Assembly: GCA_947179485.1 (NCBI GenBank)
Contig: OX359250.1
Location: 8,041,873 to 8,105,872 of the forward strand
Direction: 5' to 3'
Source: Allacma fusca
Taxonomy: Eukaryota; Arthropoda; Collembola; Symphypleona; Sminthuridae
Length of the DNA stretch: 64,000 nt
This document shows, piece by piece, positions 1 through 10,130 of this stretch (its first letter is position 1; the number at the start of each line of letters is the position of its first letter). Position numbers and translations under genes: made by a program. Under the pieces are notes generated by a model that made no database searches, had not been told where the DNA came from, and saw nothing but the letters and a program-made list of their open reading frames with translations.

Positions 1-444
1 ATTTTGTAGTTAATTTTGTAGTTAATTTTGTAAGTAATTTTGTAGTTAATTTTGTAGTTAATTTTGTAGTTAATTTTGTAGTTAATTTTGTAGTTAATTT
101 TGTAGTTAATTTTGTAGTTAATTTTGTAGTTAATTTTGTAGTTAATTTTGTAGTTAATTTTGTAGTTAATTTTGTAGTTAATTTTGTAGTTAATTTTGTA
201 GTTAATTTTGTAGTTAATTTTGTAGTTAATTTTGTAGTTAATTTTGTAGTTAATTTTGTAGTTAATTTTGTAGTTAATTTTGTAGTTAATTTTGTAGTTA
301 ATTTTGTAGTTAATTTTGTAGTTAATTTTGTAGTTAATTTTGTAGTTAATTTTGTAGTTAATTTGTAAGTAATTTTGTAGTTAATTTTGTAGTTAATTTT
401 GTAGTTAATTTTGTAGTTAATTTTGTAGTTAATTTTGTAGTTAA

Positions 445-540
445 GCTTGCAGTTAAACTTGTAGTTAAGCGTGTAGTTAAGCTTGTTGTTAAGCTTGTAG
501 TTAAGCTAGTAGTTAAGCTTGTAGTTAAGCTTGTAGTTAA
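445..540 (+). repeat. 96-bp type I K cassette (reference copy)
   Basis: Eight monomers in fixed order: GCTTGCAGTTAA, ACTTGTAGTTAA, GCGTGTAGTTAA, GCTTGTTGTTAA, GCTTGTAGTTAA, GCTAGTAGTTAA, then two plain K monomers. The same ordered cassette starts at 2723, 3538, 4617, 5312 (one GTTAGGC variant), 5756, 6223 and 9675 (GTGG variant), and in the second 9.5-kb copy at 12213, 13076, 14143, 14838, 15282, 15749 and 19225. Fixed internal order means the whole cassette, not single monomers, has been copied. Most copies are followed by two T monomers, an 11-bp monomer and TTATGTAGTAAA, or else by TTTCGTAGTTAA. Confidence 0.9.
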
Positions 541-1271
541 TTTTGTAGTTAATTTTGTAGTAATTTTGTAGTTAATTATGTAGTAAATTTTGTAGTTAAT
601 TTTGTAGTTAATTTTGTAGTTAATTTTGTAGTTAATTTTGTAGGTAATTTTGTAGTTAATTTTGTAGTTAATTTTGTAGTTAATTTTGTAGTTAATTTTG
701 TAGTTAATTTTGTAGTTAATTTTGTAGTTAATTTTGTAGTTAATTTTGTAGTTAATTTTGTAGTTAATTTTGTAGTTAATTTTGTAGTTAATTTTGTAGT
801 TAATTTTGTAGTTAATTTTGTAGTTAATTTTGTAGTTAATTTTGTAGTTAATTTTGTAGTTAATTTTGTAGTTAATTTTGTAGTTAATTTTGTAGTTAAT
901 TTTGTAGGTAATTTTGTAGTTAATTTTGTAGTTAATTTTGTAGTTAATTTTGTAGTTAATTTTGTAGTTAATTTTGTAGTTAATTTTGTAGTTAATTTTG
1001 TAGTTAATTTTGTAGTTAATTTTGTAAGTAATTTTGTAGTTAATTTTGTAGTTAATTTTGTACTTAATTTTGTAGTTAATTTTGTAGTTAATTTTGTAGT
1101 TAATTTTGTAGTTAATTTTGTAGTTAATTTTGTAGTTAATTTTGTAGTTAATTTTGTAGTTAATTTTGTAGTTAATTTTGTAGTTAATTTTGTAGTTAAT
1201 TTTGTAGTTAATTTTGTAGTTAATTTTGTAGTTAATTTTGTAGTTAATTTTGTAGTTAATTTTGTAGTTAA

Positions 1272-1319
1272 GCTTGTAGTTAAGCTAGTAGTTAAGCTTG
1301 TAGTTAAGCTTGTAGTTAA
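1272..1319 (+). repeat. 5'-truncated K cassette (4 monomers)
   Basis: Keeps only the last four monomers of the 96-bp cassette (K, GCTAG variant, K, K), with the same downstream T-T-11mer-TTATG signature. The header and the GTTG monomer are missing and T monomers abut directly, as expected if a deletion or unequal exchange broke the cassette at a monomer boundary. Confidence 0.85.
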
Positions 1320-4300
1320 TTTTGTAGTTAATTTTGTAGTAATTTTGTAGTTAATTATGTAGTAAATTTTGTAGTTAATTTTGTAGTTAATTTTGTAGTT
1401 AATTTTGTAGTTAATTTTGTAGGTAATTTTGTAGTTAATTTTGTAGTTAATTTTGTAGTTAATTTTGTAGTTAATTTTGTAGTTAATTTTGTAGTTAATT
1501 TTGTAGTTAATTTTGTAGTTAATTTTGTAGTTAATTTTGTAGTTAATTTTGTAGTTAATTTTGTAGTTAATTTTGTAGGTAATTTTGTAGTTAATTTTGT
1601 AGTTAATTTTGTAGTTAATTTTGTAGTTAATTTTGTAGTTAATTTTGTAGTTAATTTTGTAGTTAATTTTGTAGTTAATTTTGTAGTTAATTTTGTAGTT
1701 AATTTTGTAGTTAATTTTGTAGTTAATTTTGTAGTTAATTTTGTAGTTAATTTTGTAGTTAATTTTGTAGTTAATTTTGTAGTTAATTTTGTAGTTAATT
1801 TTGTAGTTAATTTTGTAGTTAATTTTGTAGTTAATTTTGTAGTTAATTTTGTAGTTAATTTTGTAGTTAATTTTGTAGTTAATTTTGTAGTTAATTTTGT
1901 AGTTAATTTTGTAGTTAATTTTGTAGTTAATTTTGTAGTTAATTTTGTAGTTAATTTTGTAGTTAATTTTGTAGTTAATTTTGTAGTTAATTTTGTAGTT
2001 AATTTTGTAGTTAATTTTGTAGTTAATTTTGTAGTTAATTTTGTAGTTAAGCTTGCAGTTAAGCGTGTAGTTAAGCTTGTTGTTAAGCTTGTTGTTAAGC
2101 TTGTAGTTAAGCTTGTAGTTAATTTCGTAGTTAATTTTGTAGTTAATTTTGTAGTTAATTTTGTAGTTAATTTTGTAGTTAATTTTGTAGTTAATTTTGT
2201 AGTTAATTTTGTAGTTAATTTTGTAGTTAATTTTGTAGTTAATTTTGTAGTCAATTTTGTAGTTAATTTTGTAGTCAATTTTGTAGTTAATTTTGTAGTT
2301 AATTTTGTAGTTAATTTTGTAGTTAATTTTGTAGTTAATTTTGTAGTTAATTTTGTAGTTAATTTTGTAGTTAATTTTGTAGTTAATTTTGTAGTTAATT
2401 TTGTAGTTAATTTTGTAGTTAATTTTGTAGTTAATTTTGTAGTTAATTTTGTAGTTAATTTTGTAGTTAATTTTGTAGTTAATTTTGTAGTTAATTTTGT
2501 AGTTAATTTTGTAGTTAATTTTGTAGTTAATTTTGTAGTTAATTTTGTAGTTAATTTTGTAGTTAATTTTGTAGTTAATTTTGTAGTTAATTTTGTAGTC
2601 AATTTTGTAGTTAATTTTGTAGTTAATTTTGTAGTTAATTTTGTAGTTAATTTTGTAAGTAATTTTGTAGTTAATTTTGTAGTTAATTTTGTAGTTAATT
2701 TTGTAGTTAATTTTGTAGTTAAGCTTGCAGTTAAACTTGTAGTTAAGCGTGTAGTTAAGCTTGTTGTTAAGCTTGTAGTTAAGCTAGTAGTTAAGCTTGT
2801 AGTTAAGCTTGTAGTTAATTTTGTAGTTAATTTTGTAGTAATTTTGTAGTTAATTATGTAGTAAATTTTGTAGTTAATTTTGTAGTTAATTTTGTAGTTA
2901 ATTTTGTAGTTAATTTTGTAGGTAATTTTGTAGTTAATTTTGTAGTTAATTTTGTAGTTAATTTTGTAGTTAATTTTGTAGTTAATTTTGTAGTTAATTT
3001 TGTAGTTAATTTTGTAGGTAATTTTGTAGTTAATTTTGTAGTTAATTTTGTAGTTAATTTTGTAGTTAATTTTGTAGTTAATTTTGTAGTTAATTTTGTA
3101 GTTAATTTTGTAGTTAATTTTGTAGTTAATTTTGTAGTTAATTTTGTAGTTAATTTTGTAGTTAATTTTGTAGTTAATTTTGTAGTTAATTTTGTAGTTA
3201 ATTTTGTAGTTAATTTTGTAGTTAATTTTGTAGTTAATTTTGTAGTTAATTTTGTAGTTAATTTTGTAGTTAATTTTGTAGTTAATTTTGTAGTTAATTT
3301 TGTAGTTAATTTTGTAGTTAATTTTGTAGTTAATTTTGTAGTTAATTTTGTAGTTAATTTTGTAGTTAATTTTGTAGTTAATTTTGTAGTTAATTTTGTA
3401 GTTAATTTTGTAGTTAATTTTGTAGTTAATTTTGTAGTTAATTTTGTAGTTAATTTTGTAAGTAATTTTGTAGTTAATTTTGTAGTTAATTTTGTAGTTA
3501 ATTTTGTAGTTAATTTTGTAGTTAATTTTGTAGTTAAGCTTGCAGTTAAACTTGTAGTTAAGCGTGTAGTTAAGCTTGTTGTTAAGCTTGTAGTTAAGCT
3601 AGTAGTTAAGCTTGTAGTTAAGCTTGTAGTTAATTTTGTAGTTAATTTTGTAGTAATTTTGTAGTTAATTATGTAGTAAATTTTGTAGTTAATTTTGTAG
3701 TTAATTTTGTAGTTAATTTTGTAGTTAATTTTGTAGGTAATTTTGTAGTTAATTTTGTAGTTAATTTTGTAGTTAATTTTGTAGTTAATTTTGTAGTTAA
3801 TTTTGTAGTTAATTTTGTAGTTAATTTTGTAGTTAATTTTGTAGTTAATTTTGTAGTTAATTTTGTAGTTAATTTTGTAGTTAATTTTGTAGTTAATTTT
3901 GTAGTTAATTTTGTAGTTAATTTTGTAGTTAATTTTGTAGTTAATTTTGTAGTTAATTTTGTAGTTAATTTTGTAGTTAATTTTGTAGTTAATTTTGTAG
4001 TTAATTTTGTAGTTAATTTTGTAGGTAATTTTGTAGTTAATTTTGTAGTTAATTTTGTAGTTAATTTTGTAGTTAATTTTGTAGTTAATTTTGTAGTTAA
4101 TTTTGTAGTTAATTTTGTAGTTAATTTTGTAGTTAATTTTGTAGTTAATTTTGTAGTTAATTTTGTAGTTAATTTTGTAGTTAATTTTGTAGTTAATTTT
4201 GTAGTTAATTTTGTAGTTAATTTTGTAGTTAATTTTGTAGTTAATTTTTTAAGTAATTTTGTAGTTAATTTTGTAGTTAATTTTGTAGTTAATTTTGTAG

Positions 4301-6438
4301 TTAATTTTGTAGTTAATTTTGTAGTTAATTTTGTAGTTAATTTTGTAGTTAATTTTGTAGTTAATTTTGTAGTTAATTTTGTAGTTAATTTTGTAGTTAA
4401 TTTTGTAGTTAATTTTGTAGTTAATTTTGTAGTTAATTTTGTAGTTAATTTTGTAGTTAATTTTGTAGTTAATTTTGTAGTTAATTTTGTAGTTAATTTT
4501 GTAGTTAATTTTGTAGTTAATTTTGTAGTTAATTTTGTAAGCAATTTTGTAGTTAATTTTGTAGTTAATTTTGTAGTTAATTTTGTAGTTAATTTTGTAG
4601 TTAATTTTGTAGTTAAGCTTGCAGTTAAACTTGTAGTTAAGCGTGTAGTTAAGCTTGTTGTTAAGCTTGTAGTTAAGCTAGTAGTTAAGCTTGTAGTTAA
4701 GCTTGTAGTTAATTTTGTAGTTAATTTTGTAGTAATTTTGTAGTTAATTATGTAGTAAATTTTGTATGTAATTTTGTAGTTAATTTTGTAGTTAATTTTG
4801 TAGTTAATTTTGTAGTTAATTTTGTAGTTAATTTTGTAGTTAATTTTGTAGTTAATTTTGTAGTTAATTTTGTAGTTAATTTTGTAGTTAATTTTGTAGT
4901 TAATTTTGTAGTTAATTTTGTAGTTAATTTTGTAGTTAATTTTGTAGTTAATTTTGTAGTTAATTTTGTAGTTAATTTTGTAGTTAATTTTGTAGTTAAT
5001 TTTGTAGTTAATTTTGTAGTTAATTTTGTAGTTAATTTTGTAGTTAATTTTGTAGTTAATTTTGTAGTTAATTTTGTAGTTAATTTTGTAGTTAATTTTG
5101 TAGTTAATTTTGTAGTTAATTTTGTAGTTAATTTTGTAGTTAATTTTGTAGTTAATTTTGTAGTTAATTTTGTAGTTAATTTTGTAGTTAATTTTGTAGT
5201 TAATTTTGTAGTTAATTTTGTAGTTAATTTTTTAAGTAATTTTGTAGTTAATTTTGTAGTTAATTGTGTAGTTAATTTTGTAGTTAATTTTGTAGTTAAT
5301 TTTGTAGTTAAGCTTGCAGTTAAACTTGTAGTTAAGCGTGTAGTTAAGCTTGTTGTTAGGCTTGTAGTTAAGCTAGTAGTTAAGCTTGTAGTTAAGCTTG
5401 TAGTTAATTTCGTAGTTAATTTTGTAGTTAATTTTGTAGTTAATTTTGTAGTAAATTTTGTAGTTAATTTTGTAGTTAATTTTGTAGTTAATTTTGTAGT
5501 TAATTTTGTAGTTAATTTTGTAGTTAAGCTTGCAGTTAAACTTGTAGTTAAGCGTGTAGTTAAGCTTGTAGTTAAGCTTGTAGTTAAGCTTGTAGTTAAG
5601 CTTGTAGTTAAGCTTGTAGTTAAGCTTGTAGTTAATTTTGTAGTTAATTTTGTAGTTAATTTTGTAGTTAAATTTGTAGTTAATTTTGTAGTTAATTTTG
5701 TAGTTAATTTTGTAGTTAATTTTGTAGTTAATTTTGTAGTTAATTTTGTAGTTAAGCTTGCAGTTAAACTTGTAGTTAAGCGTGTAGTTAAGCTTGTTGT
5801 TAAGCTTGTAGTTAAGCTAGTAGTTAAGCTTGTAGTTAAGCTTGTAGTTAATTTTGTAGTTAATTTTGTAGTAATTTTGTAGTTAATTATGTAGTAAATT
5901 TTGTATGTAATTTTGTAGTTAATTTTGTAGTTAATTTTGTAGTTAATTTTGTAGTTAATTTTGTAGTTAATTTTGTAGTTAATTTTGTAGTTAATTTTGT
6001 AGTTAATTTTGTAGTTAATTTTGTAGTTAATTTTGTAGTTAATTTTGTAGTTAATTTTGTAGTTAATTTTGTAGTTAATTTTGTAGTTAATTTTGTAGTT
6101 AATTTTGTAGTTAATTTTGTAGTTAATTTTGTAGTTAATTTTGTAGTTAATTTTGTAGTTAATTTTGTAGTTAATTTTGTAGTTAATTTTGTAGTTAATT
6201 TTGTAGTTAATTTTGTAGTTAAGCTTGCAGTTAAACTTGTAGTTAAGCGTGTAGTTAAGCTTGTTGTTAAGCTTGTAGTTAAGCTAGTAGTTAAGCTTGT
6301 AGTTAAGCTTGTAGTTAATTTCGTAGTTAATTTTGTAGTTATATTTGTAGTTAATTTTGTAGTTAATTTTGTAGTTAATTTTGTAGTTAATTTTGTAGTT
6401 AATTTTGTAGTTAATTTTGTAGTTAATTTTGTAGTTAA

Positions 6439-6798
6439 GCTTGCAGTTAAACTTGTAGTTAAGCGTGTAGTTAAGCTTGTAGTTAAGCTTGTAGTTAAGC
6501 GTGTAGTTAAGCTTGTAGTTAAGCTTGTAGTTAAGCTTGTAGTTAAGCTTGTAGTTAAGCTTGTAGTTAAGCTTGTAGTTAAGCTTGTAGTTAAGCTTGT
6601 AGTTAAGCTTGTAGTTAAGCTTGTAGTTAAGCTTGTAGTTAAGCTTGTAGTTAAGCTTGTAGTTAAGCTTGTAGTTAAGCTTGTAGTTAAGCTTGTAGTT
6701 AAGCTTGTAGTTAAGCTTGTAGTTAAGCTTGTAGTTAAGCTTGTAGTTAAGCTTGTAGTTAAGCTTGTAGTTAAGCTTGTAGTTAAGCTTGTAGTTAA
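6439..6798 (+). repeat. 30-monomer K block, copy 1
   Basis: Begins with the type I header, has a second GCGTG monomer three monomers later, then a long run of plain GCTTGTAGTTAA to 6798. It is followed by a T monomer, then a unique TACTGTAGTTAA and, further on, an AAGTTTG variant, which together identify the same site in the second 9.5-kb copy. Every monomer contributes an AAGCTT palindrome at 12-bp spacing. Confidence 0.9.
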
Positions 6799-7798
6799 TT
6801 TTGTAGTTAATACTGTAGTTAATTTTGTAGTTAATTTTGTAGTTAATTTTGTAGTTAAGTTTGTAGTTAATTTTGTAGTTAATTTTGTAGTTAATTTTGT
6901 AGTTAATTTTGTAGTTAATTTTGTAGTTAATTTTGTAGTTAATTTTGTAGTTAATTTTGTAGTTAATTTTGTAGTTAATTTTGTAGGTTATTTTGTAGTT
7001 AATTTTGTAGTTAATTTTGTAGTTAATTTTGTAGTTAATTTTGTAGTTAATTTTGTAGTTAATTTTGTAGTTAATTTTGTAGTTAATTTTGTAGTTAATT
7101 TTGTAGTTAATTTTGTAGTTAATTTTGTAGTTAATTTTGTAAGTAATTTTGTAGTTAATTTTGTAGTTAATTTTGTAGTTAATTTTGTAGTTAATTTTGT
7201 AGTTAATTTTGTAGTTAAGCTTGCAGTTAAACTTGTAGTTAAGCGTGTAGTTAAGCTTGTTGTTAAGCTTGTAGTTAAGCTTGTAGTTAAGCTTGTAGTT
7301 AAGCTTGTAGTTAATTTCGTAGTTAATTTTGTAGTTAATTTTGTAGTTAATTTTGTAGTTAATTTTGTAGTTAATTTTGTAGTTAATTTTGTAAGTAATT
7401 TTGTAGTTAATTTTGTAGTTAATTTTGTAGTTAATTTTGTAGTTAATTTTGTAGTTAATTTTGTAGTTAAGCTTGCAGTTAAACTTGTAGTTAAGCGTGT
7501 AGTTAAGCTTGTTGTTAAGCTTGTAGTTAAGCTTGTAGTTAAGCTTGTAGTTAAGCTTGTAGTTAATTTCGTAGTTAATTTTGTAGTTAATTTTGTAGTT
7601 AATTTTGGAGTTAATTTTGTAGTTAATTTTGTAGTTAATTTTGTAGTTAATTTTGTAGTTAATTTTGTAGTTAATTTTGTAGTTAATTTTGTAGTTAATT
7701 TTGTAGTTAATTTTGTAGTTAATTTTGTAGTTAATTTTGTAGTTAATTTTGTAGTTAATTTTGTAGTTAATTTTGTAGTTAATTTTGTAGTCAATTTT

Positions 7799-9665
7799 GT
7801 AGTTAATTTTGTAGTTAATTTTGTAGTTAATTTTGTAGTTAATTTTGTAGTTAATTTTGTAGTTAATTTTGTAGTTAATTTTGTAGTTAATTTTGTAGTT
7901 AATTTTGTAGTTAATTTTGTAGTTAATTTTGTAGTTAATTTTGTAGTTAATTTTGTAGTTAATTTTGTAGTTAATTTTGTAGTTAATTTTGTAGTTAATT
8001 TTGTAGTTAATTTTGTAGTTAATTTTGTAGTTAATTTTGTAGTTAATTTTGTAGTAATTTTGTAGTTAATTTTGTAGTTAATTTTGTAGTTAATTTTGTA
8101 GTTAATTTTGTAGTTAATTTTGTAGTTAATTTTGTAGTTAATTTTGTAGTTAATTTTGTAGTTAATTTTGTAGTTAATTTTGTAGTTAATTTTGTAGTTA
8201 ATTTTGTAGTTAATTTTGTAGTTAATTTTGTAGTTAATTTTGTAGTTAATTTTGTAGTTAATTTTGTAGTTAATTTTGTAGTTAATTTTGTAGTTAATTT
8301 TGTAGTTAATTTTGTAGTTAATTTTGTAGTTAATTTTGTAGTTAATTTTGTAGTTAATTTTGTAGTTAATTTTGTAGTAATTTTGTAGTTAATTATGTAG
8401 TAAATTTTGTAGTTAATTTTGTAGTTAATTTTGTAGTTAATTTTGTAGTTAATTTTTTAGTTAATTTTGTAGTTAATTTTGTAGTTAATTTTGTAGTTAA
8501 TTTTTTAGTTAATTTTGTAGTTAATTTTGTAGTTTATTTTGTAGTTAATTTTGTAGTTAATTTTGTAGTTAATTTTGTAGTTAATTTTGTAGTTAATTTT
8601 GTAGGTAATTTTGTAGTTAATTTTGTAGTTAATTTTGTAGTTAATTTTGTAGTTAATTTTGTAGTTAATTTTGTAGTTAATTTTGTAGTTAATTTTGTAG
8701 TTAATTTTGTAGTTAATTTTGTAGTTAATTTTGTAGTTAATTTTGTAGTTAATTTTGTAAGTAATTTTGTAGTTAATTTTGTAGTTAATTTTGTAGTTAA
8801 TTTTGTAGTTAATTTTGTAGTTAATTTTGTAGTAATTTTGTAGTTAATTTTGTAGTTAATTTTGTAGTTAATTTTGTAGTAATTTTGTAGTTAATTATGT
8901 AGTAAATTTTGTAGTTAATTTTGTAGTTAATTTTGTAGTTAATTTTGTAGTTAATTTTGTAGGTAATTTTGTAGTTAATTTTGTATTTAATTTTGTAGTT
9001 AATTTTGTAGTTAATTTTGTAGTTAATTTTGTAGTTAATTTTGTAGTTAATTTTGTAGTTAATTTTGTAGTTAATTTTGTAGTTAATTTTGTAGTTAATT
9101 TTGTAGTTAATTTTGTAGTTAATTTTGTAGTTAATTTTGTAGTTAATTTTGTAGTTAATTTTGTAGTTAATTTTGTAGTTAATTTTGTAGTTAATTTTGT
9201 AGTTAATTTTGTAGTTAATTTTGTAGTTAATTTTGTAGTTAATTTTGTAGTTAATTTTGTAGTTAATTTTGTAGTTAATTTTGTAGTTAATTTTGTAGTT
9301 AATTTTGTAGTTAATTTTGTAGTTAATTTTGTAGTTAATTTTGTAGTTAATTTTGTAGTTAATTTTGTAGTTAATTTTGTAGTTAATTTTGTAGTTAATT
9401 TTGTAGTTAATTTTGTAAGTAATTTTGTAGTTAATTTTGTAGTTAATTTTGTAGTTAATTTTGTAGTTAATTTTGTAGTTAATTTTGTAAGTAATTTTGT
9501 AGTTAATTTTGTAGTTAATTTTGTAGTTAATTTTGTAGTTAATTTTGTAGTTAATTTTGTAGTTAATTTTGTAGTTAGTTTTGTAGTTAATTTTGTAGTT
9601 AATTTTGTAAGTAATTTTGTAGTTAATTTTGTAGTTAATTTTGTAGTTAATTTTGTAGTTAATTT
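7799..9665 (+). repeat. Long T-monomer block without K cassettes
   Basis: About 1.9 kb of nearly pure TTTTGTAGTTAA with scattered single-base variants (GTAGGTAA, GTAAGTAA, TTTTTTAG, GTATTTAA) and 11-bp TTTTGTAGTAA monomers near 8050, 8376, 8830 and 8877. This is the lowest-GC and least structured stretch of the 9.5-kb unit; its counterpart is about 17325-19215. No gene or other feature seen. Confidence 0.85.
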
Positions 9666-9950
9666 TGTAGTTAAGCTTGCAGTTAAACTTGTAGTTAAGC
9701 GTGTAGTTAAGCTTGTTGTTAAGCTTGTGGTTAAGCTAGTAGTTAAGCTTGTAGTTAAGCTTGTAGTTAATTTCGTAGTTAATTTTGTAGTTAATTTTGT
9801 AGTTAATTTTGTAGTTAATTTTGTAGTTAATTTTGTAGTTAATTTTGTAGTTAATTTTGTAGTTAATTTTGTAGTTAATTTTGTAGTTAATTTTGTAGTT
9901 AATTTTGTAGTTAATTTTGTAGTTAATTTTGTAGTTAATTTTGTAGTTAA

Positions 9951-10130
9951 GCTTGCAGTTAAACTTGTAGTTAAGCGTGTAGTTAAGCTTGTTGTTAAGC
10001 TTGCAGTTAAACTTGTAGTTAAGCGTGTAGTTAAGCTTGCAGTTAAACTTGTAGTTAAGCGTGTAGTTAAGCTTGTTGTTAAGCTTGTGGTTAAGCTAGT
10101 AGTTAAGCTTGTAGTTAAGCTTGTAGTTAA
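9951..10130 (+). repeat. K block with header repeated three times, copy 1
   Basis: Fifteen monomers in which the GCTTGC/ACTTG/GCGTG header recurs at 9951, 9999 and 10035 before a single normal cassette ending (GTTG, GTGG, GCTAG, K, K). The nested header spacing (48 then 36 bp) is what repeated out-of-register exchange within a cassette would leave. The same structure is at 19501-19680. Confidence 0.9.

Larger units (their letters stand above)
1..2129 (+). repeat. Left flank of satellite: smaller T/K units outside the 9.5-kb duplication
   Basis: Contains a full 96-bp type I K cassette (445-540), a 5'-truncated one of four monomers (1272-1319) and a six-monomer version lacking the ACTTG monomer (2051-2122), separated by T blocks. 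The first two are followed by the same signature as cassettes further right: an 11-bp TTTTGTAGTAA, then TTATGTAGTAAA (ATG at 578 and 1357). It is related to, but not a copy in register of, the 9.5-kb unit. A 1-base shortened T monomer occurs near 360. Confidence 0.85.

Noticed and set aside
1355-2602. Long open frames on the minus strand encoding Leu-Thr-Thr-Lys repeats (also about 8895-10982, 18421-20532, 54100-56082, 58524-60482, 61750-63660)
   Set aside because: Automatic result of a stop-free frame in a 12-bp repeat. Starts are TTG or ATG created by single variants, there is no ribosome-binding or promoter context, and ends are simply 11-bp monomers or rare stops.
2856-2862. ATG codons on the plus strand (TTATGTAGTAAA variant)
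   Set aside because: The ATG is immediately followed by TAG, so it cannot start a protein.
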